From Straminergon stramineum (taxonomy: Eukaryota > Streptophyta > Bryopsida > Hypnales > Calliergonaceae): DNA of 64,000 nt. Location: assembly GCA_963920665.1 (NCBI GenBank), contig OY987264.1:18580906-18644905 (forward strand), given 5' to 3'. The notes below the pieces were generated by a model. That model was not told the DNA's origin. It saw only the letters and a program-made list of their open reading frames with translations, and made no database searches. Within the stretch, counting starts at the first letter, position 1, and each line of letters opens with the position of its first letter. The position numbers and the translations under genes were made by a program. Of the stretch, positions 46,515-59,623 are shown one piece after another.

Positions 46515-49500
46515 ATGGCTGGTGAAGAGACGTTGAAGGACACGAATGAAAAGGAAGACGGATCACTCGAAAGGAGGAAAGTAGACAATGTCCCGCGGGG
46601 CATGGGATGGGGGGCGCAATCCGTCGCTGCTGCAAGAATCAGTAGCATTCGAGAGAAAGATCCCGAGAGCGTTAGCGACTTTGGCAGGTTTATAGAATTT
46701 TCTCCTTGATTTTTGATCGTTCCTTATGGAATTTTTTGTATGATGGATTTGCTATTGGAACTTCGACTTCCTTCTGCTTCGGCAACTGTCAGGAACAAAT
46801 GCAAGGGCTAAATTTTATCTCGACAAGTGGTTGGAGTTTTGGCTGATTTGTTCTCAATTTTGGAAAATTTAGAGCTAACCAAGTCCAGTAGTTTAATATC
46901 ATCTGAGAACACTGTTTCGATGACTTTTCTTCGGCTTATATTGATGATAATCAGGTACATGGCTGAGAAGCGCCGTAAGCTAAACGTGCAGTATATTGGA
47001 GACTCTTCTAATAAACTCCTCAGGTATTTAGGTTGCCCTTGCCTTACTTCTATTATTTCAACGAGTTTTAGATTCAGTGTAAGTTTGTGGGTCCTGTTCA
47101 TCCACGCTTATTGTTTCCAATTCTTATGAAAGAAGATCATGCTAAGAAGTTCGTGAAGGCAGAAGTAATAATATGTTTGGGTGGCGTTAGGTTGAGACGT
47201 TTTACAGCGTCAAAATCTTGTCAACAGAACTCTTGCTGTATGGTTACATAAGAATTGATATCTTTGGCTTACTCCAATTGAAACTTTTGTTTGCTGTTTT
47301 CCTTCTGGTATGCGAATTTTCAGTGGTGCAACAGCTGCAGTTGCAGCGCTGCATTCAAAGGAAGGGCAAATCGTAGTTAGTGATACCTCAACCAAGTCAC
47401 GCTTGTTCAACGGAATCTCTATCTGGGTTGATGGTTTTACTATACCTTCCCATCAGGTTTGAAACCTGGGAGCTTCTGTACCCTCTGCCACGTTTGCCAT
47501 GCTTGCTCATATTATTTCCTGAGGGCATATGTCTGATCAACAGCTTTTTTTCAGATTTGTCTGTGTATCTTATGAATTTGTGTGGTAGGTGAAAATGAAT
47601 AAATAACGTTATAATGAATGTATTTTACTCTGTGCGTCATATGACTTCCTCCGAATCACTTTGCCCGAATATTATCAATGCGGTCCACTAATGTTTGACA
47701 AAGTCGTCGAGTTCAGTAACACATGTGATTATTTCTTCTGATCGTTTCGATTTCTACAGGGCATGTGCCATACTGGAACTTTACTGTGTATTCTTTGCAG
47801 GAGCTACGACATTTGATGCTCCAGTATGGGGGTGTATTCGAAAATTACTTTAGAAGGGACCTTGTTACTCACATAATATGCAGCACTCTACCTGATAGTA
47901 AAATAAAAAATCCAAGGTGCGCAATATTTTATGAGACTTTGCCTGGTTGAATTCCTCTGATTTGTCCTCGATCTGCACCTGTGATGTCTTCTGACTGTTT
48001 TGTAAGTATGTAAGAGGAGTCACGGCGCTGATATACTGTATTGAAGTTCGCTTTGTTTTCCTACCTTCAACAAACGGAGCAAGTCTGACATCTGATCCGC
48101 AGGTCTTTAAGTCGAGGATTGCCGATAGTAAAACCAGAATGGGTTGTGGATAGCATAACTGCAGGCCGAGTTCTATCTTGTAAGGGAGCCCTTTATAGTG
48201 TTTTCGAGATCGTTTGATTAGTGTTTTACATCTATATTTTTTAGCACGAGCAGAGTTCAAACCGTAAGTGATAAATAGAAATTGTGTTGTTGCCATTTAC
48301 GTTTCATAATTGCCTTATCTTGTGAGAGATCAGTCTTGTTACGATTTTAACTTCCATATTTGTGCGAAATGCAGGGGCACCGTATCAACTTCAAAGAATT
48401 GCATTAGAAAATCCAAATCAGCGTACTTTACAATCATCCTATTCGAATCCTAAAGTCGTTCATAATCCTCTTCCTCTTGATTGGAGGGATAACAGTCAAA
48501 CGCAAGAGAACGCCATTGAAGGGGATACAAAACCTCGACTGGAGCTATTGCCTCTCGAAAATGTGTATTCAGCGGAGAAACCAGGGCCATTTTCTTCACA
48601 AGGTTATTATCAGATCCTTCAAAGGCTTCGTCTGAGTGAAACATGTTTTAATAAACCCACGCAATTTTGGATTGAAAATACCCAGACATGTTGTAATATA
48701 CCCACGCAATCTCTGTTTTATATTTTACCTTTGATACGAAGACCATTGTTGTAGGTATTATATCTGTTTCCAGTCCTATTGGCCAGGATTCACAGGAATC
48801 TTAGCATTACTTCCCAGTAATTTTCGCAAAAGTACACTTAGAAGTACTGTTAGTCCTGCCCTAGGCAGCCAATGTACATCAGTATCAGGGCGGGTGGAGA
48901 TTCTCCAACCACATTTAGACACAAATGTCTAATATTCCATGAAGATTCAAGCCTTTTTCAAGAAAGTGTGAGACTAAATAGATTTCAAAGTGTCTTTAGC
49001 TTTATTGAATTATGCTGTTCAAAATTGTTCTCAAAATGCCTAGAGAGTACTTGATCTTACCGGTTCGTAGAAATTGTGTGTAATTTGTAATGAAAATGTG
49101 AGGGCGGTCGTTAGTTGATTTTAATGGTAGTCAAGCGTATCTTAGATCTCAAGTGAAGATTGATTTGGCTGACATACTGCTATGAGGATTTGGCCCTTTT
49201 TGTTAACGAATCGCTTAGTAGCATAGTGTTAAGGTTGATGTACCAGGTTTGTGCGTTTGAATGATTGTTGTGAATGAAATTCGACAGGTAAAGCGGTGGT
49301 CGAAGCGACTCCTATCACAGAGGAAATGAAAATAAACAAAGAGGAGAGTTCTGAAAAATGCCTTGAAACTGTAAAACGAACGGCGCTCGACTCGCGTGTT
49401 GAGGAAGTCAGCATGAGTGTTGCAGGGAGAAACAATAGAAAAATTAGTAGTGGATACTCAGATGCTAATACAACTCATTCAACGCTAGGAGACAAGAATT

Positions 49501-52500
49501 TTGTGCAAAATTATTACAAGGTGAGTGGTGGACAAATTCTTGCAATATTGGAGTCATATGCATCACTATGTCAGATCGAGGGATGAATTCTCTTTGCACT
49601 TTAGAATTTCTTTAGTAATGGATGGTTAACTGTATGATATCGTGTGATTATTTGCGATTTCTTTCTAAGAATTCTTCCAAAATATGACAAGCTTGGTTGT
49701 AATTGGCGTTTATCGGCAGTCGTCCAGACTACACTTTATAGGAACGTGGCGGAACCGATATCAAAGCCGGTATGGATCTGCATGCAAGAATGAGAAAAGT
49801 GAAGGGCAGGAGCATCAAGGTTTTAGAGCCAATTCGGGAGGAGATCCTTCTATCATCCACATTGATATGGTGCCTACTCGAGCAGTCATCTCTATTATTC
49901 TGGATCATAGCATGTCGCAGAAATTCGCTTGATTCAACGTGATTCATTTTTTCTGTCATGCGCAGGATTGTTTCTTTGTGGCTGTGGTAGTCAGGGATCG
50001 GCCTGAACTAAATGGCAAGCCAGTGGCTGTGTGCCATTCTGATAGTGCACGTGGTACTGGAGAGATATCATCTGCAAATTATCCAGCAAGAGCTTTTGGT
50101 CAGCAGTTGCAATGCAATAGAGATTAAATATCATGACATCAACTCATGGGCATCTATTTTCGATTTTGCACTTGGAGATATTTGCACACTATGAGATTTT
50201 CTGCTTGATGAATGCATAGATCTTGCCTTGTACTATTCATGTCTTTAGCCCTTCCTTCCTTTAAGTCGCGCAAACGTTTGTCTTGAAAATTGCAGGGGTG
50301 CGAGCAGGCATGTTTGTGCGCAACGCGAAGGCTAAATGTCCAGATCTAGAGATAGTTCCTTATAACTTTGAGGCTTATGAGCAGGTTCGCATCTCTGTAT
50401 TGCATCATGGATCCAATAATGACCTTTTCACCATAAGTTTTAGGCTTTGGCAACTGCTATCTTAGTATCAAGTTTTTGTTTATCTGAATCTTTTCTATCT
50501 CCTGCAGAATTAAATGACGGTGGAAGCGTCGCATAATTGCTGGTGTGGTTTTCCTAATTGAATGGTATGCTGATCTAATCAGAGACTTCACTATGTACTG
50601 GATGATCAGGTTGCCGACAAGGTCTATGATATCTTGCATCACCACTGTGGTAGAGTACAGGCAAGTTTCTCTATTTGAATCTTGATTCTATGTGTGTGAC
50701 ATGTGCATGACATTCGCTAAGTCTTCCCATTTTTAATATTGTATTGGTGATTGTGGATGGATCAACACGATGTCTTTGTACTGTATCCTGTTGAACTTGA
50801 AAGTTATTTGCTTTTCACTTCGGAATATCAATCTCATCAATGGAGCGTAATAGATCTTAGCCACAATGTAGCACAAGTAATCTGGAAATATCTCCACATA
50901 CTATATTATACTTCCTAGGTTGGTGTTTACCCTGGCTTTGGTGTGTTGCCAGGAATTTCTTTTTGAGATCTTAGGTGGACGAGCATTTAGTTCTTGAGTT
51001 TTTAGTTTGGGGTTATATTGTCCCAGTGTGCAGGCTGTAAGCTGTGATGAGGCTTTCTTGGACGTTACAGATCAAGGAGACCCATGCAAAATTGCATCAA
51101 TAATAAGGAGCCAAATTTTTGAAACAACGCAGTGTACCGCTAGTGCAGGTGTTTCTGGAAACATGTTGTTAGCACGTCTGGCCACACGGAAAGCTAAGCC
51201 GAACGGTCAATACTATCTTGCACCTACAAAGGTAGGCTAAGCGGTGTCATATTGTGCCATCAACCTGGCTGCCATGTGCGTACCACATGCTTTTCCTCAA
51301 TTAAGGTAGTCTACATCGTGTAGTTCTGATGAAGTTATGTATGCAACTGCTCTCTTGGTTGCAATTTAGGTGGAGGAGTTCTTGGCTGAGCTCGCTGTGG
51401 AGGACCTTCCAGGTGTTGGATGGATTTTGAAGGAGAAATTACATTCTCACAACCTCCGCAAGTGCCCGGATCTGCGAAGGGTATCAAAGGTACCTGATCT
51501 GGTTGATGTCTGCTGACCCTGGTGTAATTATTGGATATTTTAGCATTGCAGATTACGGGTGATTGAAATGGTGGTCTTTGGCCAGGACTTTTTGCAAAGG
51601 GAGTTTGGCGTGAAAACAGGAGACATGCTATGGTCTTACGCACGAGGAATTGATGTCCGTGAGGTCCAACCAGCTCAGGTTTATGTGCACTTATGCTCTT
51701 ACCTCTCTTGCAAAAATTAAAATCCGAAGGCTTCGTAGTTGCAAGCAAGGCCATTGTATATGCGATCTGATTCTTTACTGGATTCTCTTCCCCGAAAATG
51801 TTGGACAGGAAATGTTAGGCATAGTATTCAAACCCACAGATGCGGCATTATATTTCCATAGTACATTCTTACTTTATGTATTCTGTTTATGCTTTGACAT
51901 TGGAACAAGGTAATCAAATGGAGATTTTCATACCTAGTGCACTAGCTGAATGTTCGCAATCTACATCCTTGCAGGAACGTAAGTCAATTGGTGCGGAAGT
52001 TAACTGGGGTGTCCGGTTTCTAGTGCCTGATGATGTAAGTATTTTGTATATTCGTATCTGTTCTCACAGGATTTTATTCTACTCACATGGCTCACGCATC
52101 AGTTTCTGTAATATCCAACTTCGTGGACGTTTCTTTTACTCTTGATGAGAAAAACTACCTTAGAATGTTGATGCATATGTAGTTCACGTATTTCTTGATC
52201 GTTGCACGCTGTATCATTAATCTAGTCATGGAAGGCCATATTTCACTTACGAGAATGTGGAACTGTAATGGTCAGGCTCAACGTTTTCTCGTGACATTGA
52301 GCACAGAGGTGGCAGCACGCTTACAAACTGCTGTTGCCAAAGGCCGTACTATTACCTTGAAGGTACTGTACTAATCTTGCGTGTGGAAGACTTCTCAGCG
52401 ATCCCACAGATCTCACTTTGCTGCGTCAAATGTTATGCACTCTTATGCTCATTTGAAGACTGTATCGTTATGGTAATATTTGTGTTCAGGTGAAGAGGCG

Positions 52501-55087
52501 GAAAGAAGGCTCTGGGGAACCCTACAAATTCATGGGTTGTGGAATCTGTGACAATTTTAGTCGTTCAGAAACGGTACCATACTTAAACCTCATATACATT
52601 GTCAAAGATTCGTCCTTCAAGATCCTCGGAATTTAATGTCTGACTTGTGCTATGTAGGTTGCATATGCTACAGATTCTCAGGAGGTTCTGTTTCGCGTGG
52701 CAAAACAACTATTCAACTCTTTTGGATTCGGTATGTCTGAACTTTAACCATCAGCCATGGGCCACTCTCAAGGAAAGTATTTCTATTTTTTTTGTAATGA
52801 TTTACGTGTTTGTTTTCTGGCAGACGTGCGTGAGGTCCGCGGGGTGGGCTTGCAAGTCACAAGACTTGAAGCAGTTAGTCCTGGCCAGTCTCTGAGAGGT
52901 GCGCTTAAGTTATTTTGGCCCTCGAATTGTCCGTCATTTTATATCGCCCTTCAAGCTTGAAGAAAATCCACTGATAATTCATTCACTGTCCCAGAAAGTC
53001 ACATTTACTCCGACCAGGGTGTTCTTGCTGCAGGTGGGCAAGGCCAACAGCGTGCAATGGAGTCATGGTTGGCTCCTGAGCCCAAGAAGATAATGCTAAA
53101 GGAAGCCGTCACTCCCGATCACAACTCTAGTCATATCACAACCCTGAACACCAGCAGGTCTCCTAAGGTAGGACTTGCAGAAGCTATCCCTATTGAAACC
53201 CCGGCTCTGGGAGCTTCAAAAGTGTTGCCAGCTACATCAGCTCAAGGTAATGTTGCTCTGCAGGCAGGTATGTTTTTTTTTCACTTATTCAACATTGGGA
53301 GAATAGAAAATTTCGGGAAGAAATTGTTCAGAAATGTATGGTTAAATCATGGAAATTTTGTCTGCAATGTTTCTAAAATGACTTGGAACGAGTTATTTTC
53401 CCAATCAATGGAATTCCGTCTAAAGTGTGAGATTGAGAATCTTCACTGCGGTTGTTGTAACCTATTCTTGATCTTCTTAAATTGCTCTGAAATTGATATG
53501 CAGTAGCACTCCCGCAACCGCCTCGATCAGGACCGTCAGCATCCGCATCTGCAGAAATAAAAAAGACAACTCCTTCTAGAGAATCCAGTGCTTTGAGTAA
53601 AAAGAGTTCGTTGAGGGTCGGACAAAAAATGAAAAAACCTGCGCCAGCAACAAACTTGCCGGTACTCTCTGAGTTAGACCCCTCTGTTTTGGCTTCACTT
53701 CCACCAGAAATCTTATTGGAAATCCAAGAAATGTATGGGGAGCTCCCAGTCCATCCTCTAGTCTCAAGCAAATCTGCAGAAGAGCATTCTTCCACAGGGT
53801 TCCTCCCCAAAGCTGCACAGATAACGAAGTCATCAGAGCCACTTCTGGGTGAGGAAATATTAAGAGATGGTTGTAGGACTGGTGCAAGTGATGGAGTAAT
53901 GCTTGTTGAGACTCGGACTGAGCAAGGTGAATCATCAAGACCGCCTTCAGTCAACCCCGAAATAGTGGCATTGCCGCCAGCATCGCAGGTATTGAAATGA
54001 CGAGGGAGTCTACTTAGAATGTAATGACGAGGGAATTCCGACAGATCTTCTATCACATTTGGTAGCAAACATCAATAATTGTCTGTTTCATGTGGCTGCA
54101 GCTAGATCCATCGGTGATGGCTGCCCTACCACTTTCGATGCGGAGGGAGCTTGAACGAGAATACAAACGACAAGTGAAGAGGCCCGATGGCCTACCAACC
54201 CCAAAACCTAAATTAGAAGTGAAGCCTAAATTCCCTAGAGTTCCGGCGTCTGAACCCCAAATACAATGCAATGGATATCCAACATCACTTAAAGATCTTT
54301 GGATTGGCTCGCCACCCAAGTGGATAAACTTGTTCAAGGACTATAATGGTGCAGGTGAGGGCCCTCATTTCCCTTCTTGTGAGCCCAAAAGCTGATAAAA
54401 ATACAACTTGCTTGTGACTACATTGCTTTTGTGCAGTACATCTTTGATTCTATTTACCTTGTTCTCCTTTCAAGGCTAATTCCTAAAACTTTGCTGCAGA
54501 GTTTAGCAACTTATCTGTGCTAGCGGAGCACATGGCATGTGAACTCAAACCGTTCTCTGCTGTAATGCTTTCGCTTCTCCCTCAGCTTTCAAGTATTTGT
54601 TCAGTACCAGCAAATCAGAAGGTTGTTCAAAGTTGTGTAGAATTATTTAATCAATATGCTCAACAAATGATAGCGTGTGACTTGGAGGAAGTGTGTGTGT
54701 TAATGCGTGTGCTGAAAAGAGCTGCTGCCAAGTCTCAACTGTGGAGGATTGTTGAAACTCTTACTACACCTTTTGTTCAGGTACATCCAGTGGCCTTCCG
54801 ATGCTCTTTGTAATGTATGAGCTAGAACTGAAAGAAGCATTTGGTATATTGTTTATCTTTTAACCCTCAGGCAATGCTGCCGTGTAAACAACCTGCTAAT
54901 TAGAGTTCATATCATGTTACTGACCAAACCTTTTTCGAATCTACCGCATGATGGCCTATTGTTGTTTTTTGTCTTTTGAGCTATTGAATTATTTAGTGTT
55001 TTAGGTTTACTAAAATTTGGAAGTTCTTTGTCTTTTGCCTTGCAGGGTTTGGTTGGGGAATGTTATGGAGGCCACCTCAAAATCTAG
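46515..55087 (+). CDS. REV1: DNA repair protein REV1 (Y-family dCMP transferase), 24 exons
   Basis: Translesion polymerase that inserts dCMP opposite damaged bases and recruits other polymerases. Exons: 46515-46687, 46955-47023, 47324-47456, 47801-47916, 48103-48179, 48375-48602, 49288-49520, 49720-49869, 49966-50098, 50296-50384, 50610-50660, 51034-51231, 51370-51489, 51586-51678, 51975-52034, 52276-52362, 52490-52573, 52658-52730, 52824-52898, 53034-53267, 53504-53988, 54102-54354, 54500-54780, 55046-55087. Every junction is in phase, giving 1178 residues (Arabidopsis 1105). Order: BRCT at about 105-195 (WVDGFTIPSHQ, LPIVKPEWVVD), REV1-specific FIGTWRNRY, catalytic D392/D394 (HIDMDCFF) and D489-E490 (SCDEAFLD), little finger, ubiquitin-binding motifs at about 882-905 and 988-1010 (both LDPSV), and the C-terminal polymerase-interaction domain. 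Intron 11 has a GC donor (ACAG|GCAAGT). Residues for activity are intact. Confidence 0.97.
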
Positions 55088-57880
55088 CATTTTGCCAAAA
55101 AGAAGAGAAAATTAAAACAAAAACAAAAACAAAAACCAGTGCTGCTTATTGCAAGCAACTGACGTCACTTATACATGACAAAGACAAACGGCAATTTTGT
55201 GACAATGTACGACACAAACTGTTGGCAGCATTTTGGTAGTGGTGATTTGGTATGTGTGCTGTAACCTTCTTATTTAGAAGACAACCTTGTGATATTTTCG
55301 CCTGGTTCTCTGAGGATATGGACAATTTATTTGTACAATCAAAATTCGGTTTTTATGCAAGTTATAATTTGACTGGACCAGTATGCATAAAGGTGGTATC
55401 CTTGTATTTGGTGTGTTTTTCTTTGGAGGTTTGCTTTATTGGGTAGTGAGATATGCTGGGTTCAGCAAATGTTAGGGAGGGTCAGATAAATGAGGGGGTC
55501 GTTGGTTATTTTTTATTTCCCATCTGTTGAGGAGTAACAAAGGACGTGTCTTTTGAACCGCATAGTGACTTACAAGTGACAATTCCATCAACACCCAATT
55601 TAAATGTACTTGTTGTTCATGTGGCATCTAGTGATAGGACATACTTTTTTTAAACTATCACCCCCCACCCCAAACCTATCCACACACCCTATTTCTAATT
55701 TCAGATAGCAACTTCAAATGCAATATGTATGGGATATATTGTTGTATTGTTGTATCCATATTCATATATGTCTTTTGTATCCATATCCTAGAGTGATGGT
55801 CATTGATTTTTGGCAAATCATTGGTGTGGGATTTTTGGCAAATAGATTGGATGCGGGGTACTTTCATTTATTTCTTCCCACATCAGCCAGCCAAGGATTT
55901 CAAGGGGGTGGTGGTGGTGGTTTGACAAGGGTGTTTGCATCTTTTTAGGAGATAGTGGAGTAAAATATTTCAATTTGGATCATAGTGTTGGATGTTGGTT
56001 TCCTACATGTTTGGATATTTGGAAAGTGCAATATTTTGAATGGATGTAGTGTGTGTAGCTCCTTAGACTCCTCTTGGGATAACTAGTAATGGTTGTGTAT
56101 TCCATCTTTTATCTTGTATCTTTTGTATGAGGGATTGGTATTTGTTGAGCTCTGTTGTACATCTTCATCTAGGAATATATCATTAAATTTATGTAAATTT
56201 AATGTGCTACATTATTTGTTGTGTAGATGGTGAGTGCGATGGAGTTGCTAGGAAAGGGGTGTTGTGTAGACAAAGTAGGTCTAGGGACAATTTTGTTTTG
56301 TAGTTGCAATGTATTGGGTTAGAGCATTTGCAAGGGTATAGCCAAGGAGGGACCTTGTGATTGGGAGGTTTGTCTTTGAAGTTGGTTGCATTCATGAGTA
56401 TGTAATATCATAATGTAGCATAGGAAAGGAGTATTTGGATTTCTTGAACCATTTTAATGTGTCTTTGGATGTAGATGCTTTGGATATGGAGATTTTGGAT
56501 ACATTATTGACACATGTGAAATGAACTATAAAAAATAATTACAAGATCTCCAACTAGGATTGGCCAAGAAGGATCAAAACCTCCTCATACTATGTAAATA
56601 AGAAAATCGTGAAACTAGTTTGATGCCATTGAGCCTTGCCCTTGCAACAATTTGTGCTAGCAACTTTTTGAAGCATTATGGAATTTCTAGCAAATTTAGT
56701 GATTGATGAAATCACTTAATAAAATAGAATGAAATCCAATAATAGTTCTCGTGTTATGATATCTTTCATAGAGTCAATGGCATGATTCATTATGTTTAGT
56801 ATCCTACAATTACTTTTTTGTGCCATATATCCTATTCTGTACAAATCTAACATTTTATTAGCTATTTTCTTAATTTCTTTGAATGTTTAAAGTGGAATGC
56901 TCTTTACAATTTAATGTCTTTCACTCTTGTAGGTCCAAATTTGCCAAGAATCTTTGCATACACCACCTTATTGAAGTTTTGAAGTACCAAAGACACCTAT
57001 ATTGGTATAATAATCACCAAAAATAATATGATTGTTCAATGTTCATAGTCAAACAAAATGAATTTGTTTATGGCGTCAATTCTTCTAAATCATTTCAAAT
57101 TCTTTATTTTGTTGTTATAAATACAATGATCTAACACATTAACTCATGAAAGACATTGCAAATATGATTGTGTCATTTTTAAAGTCAAATACTAAATTTT
57201 TTTGATAGGTCTTGATTTTAAGTACAACCAAGAGAATGTAGGCCTATCATATACTTTTTGTTCCAATTTGAAATTAAATTTTAAGAAAAAAATTCAAATT
57301 TGCACATTTTGGAATCTTTTGAAGGTAATAGGTTTATAAATTCTTTAGAACTTTTTCTATTCAATATCTCTTGATTTGAGTTCAAAAAGTAGACCAATAT
57401 ATTATGATGTTTTTCACTTCATCTCCATTTTTGCTACTTTTATGTTCTATTTTAATTTTTTTTGTCAATAGCATAAAATATATGAAGAAATTCATTAAAA
57501 AAATCTCATAAATCTCATTTTGATGTTTAATTATCAAAAATGAAGAATTGAAGATAAGTCAAAGATGCTGATTATTATGTGGAAAAACTTTCAAATTCTT
57601 CAAATTTATTAATTCTATAGAATTTAATTAATAAACAATAGAAAAAAATTAGGCCTTTGGAGGGCTGCAGAGAAGTGACATCCTTAAGGATTTCCATGCC
57701 ACCATTGTCCCTATAGAATCTTACTAATTGTGTGTCCACCTTGTTTGACTTTCACAAAGGTGAAGTCAGGACATGATACTCAAGGTGCACACATCAAAGG
57801 TAGGTAAAATAATCAGGTGCTTCAAAGTACATGGTGTTTAATAATCAACTCTAAATCCAAGTCCAATTATTAATTAATTG
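55088..57880. other. REV1 3' flank and AT-rich intergenic DNA
   Basis: Begins with the REV1 3' UTR, which has a short AAAAC run near 55115. No further gene is supported; the open frames are short and unrecognisable. Confidence 0.5.
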
Positions 57881-57886
57881 AGAGTA

Positions 57887-58704
57887 CAAGTTTTTGGAAA
57901 ACAATAAATGTCCAAAATAAAGTCTAATTACCATGTACCATTAAGAATTTTTTTGATGGCCATGTGAGATTTACTTTGTTGACATGTGAAGAGATAGTAT
58001 TGTGAAGAAGTTGTTTTTATAATGAAATCAATTGTTCATTATAAATCATCAAAGTGTATGAGATAATTTGAAGATGGGAACTTGACTGCTCATTGTCAAA
58101 AACATAGGAATTGTGCTCAAAGTAGAATTTCAGATTTCATTTTGGCATAGTAGAATAATTTTTTTCAAAAACTTTGAACTAAGATAATGTGGAAAATAAA
58201 GTTAAACTTCATCTCCAAAAATCCCTTTGAGATTTAAAGACTCCAATCAAAAGTTATGGACAAATTTCAAATAGGATGTTTGAAATTTGTTTTTTGAATG
58301 TCACTTCCAACCCCTCTCTGAAATTTGTCCATAACTTTTGATTGAAGTCTCTAAATCTCAAATGGATTTTTGGAGATGAAGTTTAGCTTCATTTTCCACA
58401 TAAATTTAGTTCAATTTTAAAAAAAAAATTATTCTATTATACCAAAATGAAATCTGAAATTCTACTTTGAACGCAATTCCTATATTTTAGCAATGAACAA
58501 TCAAGTCCTCATTTTCAAATTATCCCTTACCCTTTGAAGGTTCATGATCATGAATAATTAATTTTATTTTTAAATGACCTCCTCACATTACAATCTCTCC
58601 TTATGTCAACAAAGTAAATCTTTCATGTGACCATGTATTTACTTTTTGATGGTACATGGTCATTGGACTTTATTTTGGACATTTGCTATTTTTCCGAAAA
58701 CTTG
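57887..58704. repeat. 818-bp foldback element with ~385-bp arms
   Basis: Left arm 57887-58269 and right arm 58319-58704 are diverged inverted copies with a ~49-bp loop. Matching pairs include AAATGTCCAAAATAAAGTC / GACTTTATTTTGGACATTT, ATGTGAGATTTACTTTGTTG / CAACAAAGTAAATCTTTCAT, and CAATCAAAAGTTATGGACAA / TTGTCCATAACTTTTGATTG. Outside the arms, GTGTTTAATAAT occurs in direct orientation at 57835 and 58718. Transcripts would form a long hairpin. It could be a foldback transposon or a source of small RNAs; no coding capacity. Confidence 0.85.
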
Positions 58705-59071
58705 GTTAAAGTATAAAGTGTTTAATAATGAATCCTAATTTCCTAAGCCTACAATACAAGGTATTTAATTATGATGATTAAAGCACATCAAAGTTAGAAT
58801 ACACCTTTGGTACTTAGATTTTGGGCCACATTAGACATTGATAATCATCCAACATTCCAACATAAAGTGAGCAACAATAGGGAAAAAATCAATAGAATTG
58901 CAAAATAAAATGTAATCTTCTAGGTCCTTTGAAGGATTTTTAGCACCCCTTTGTAAGGTCCATGTTTTTTCTATTAATGAAAGACACCCTTAATTACTAG
59001 CCATAGATAAGATCCTACATTAATGATTATTAAATGCAATGTTATTTCTTTGCGCAATTAATGTAAGAATG

Positions 59072-59354
59072 ATGGTCAATTTCATTAGAATGGTGGGTGA
59101 TTTAGCAACTGTGGCACTTTTAAGGTTCAGATTATGTGGTTTGAAATCTAAAGCCATCATAGATGTTTAAAATCTAGATAGATTATAGATGATTTATACC
59201 AAGTGGTCTAAAATTTATATCTGTTCTAAATTTCTGAAATCTATATGTGTCTTAGATGTTTGAAATATGTACCTATCCTAGATGTCCCTTTGACAATTTA
59301 GACTGTATGGTTTGAAAAATCACATACGAAATACAACATTTTGAAATTGACCAT
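59072..59354. mobile_element. Family A MITE copy 3 (4-bp target duplication)
   Basis: 283 bp, left end ATGGTCAATTTCATTAGAAT, right end TTTTGAAATTGACCAT, flanked by AATG on both sides (59068-59071 and 59355-59358). The interior carries the same ATCTAGATAGATT-type short repeats as the 21.8-kb copies. Confidence 0.8.
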
Positions 59355-59623
59355 AATGGTACTTTTCCATTCACCTTGTAAGGAATCAAGGATATCTATG
59401 AAACCTCAATGTATGCAATTTTCAAATCACAATCTAAAAAATACATAAATAGGGAATATCATTAATTAACATGACACCATTCCAAACGCCATTTTCAGAC
59501 TATGGAATCTAAACCATAAAAGTGCCATCTAGGAGACTAGGACATGCTTAGATTTTAGACCGTGCAATATACTGTAAAAGTGCTATCTAGGTTAGGTATA
59601 GATTTTAGACTACAAAGTTTGAA

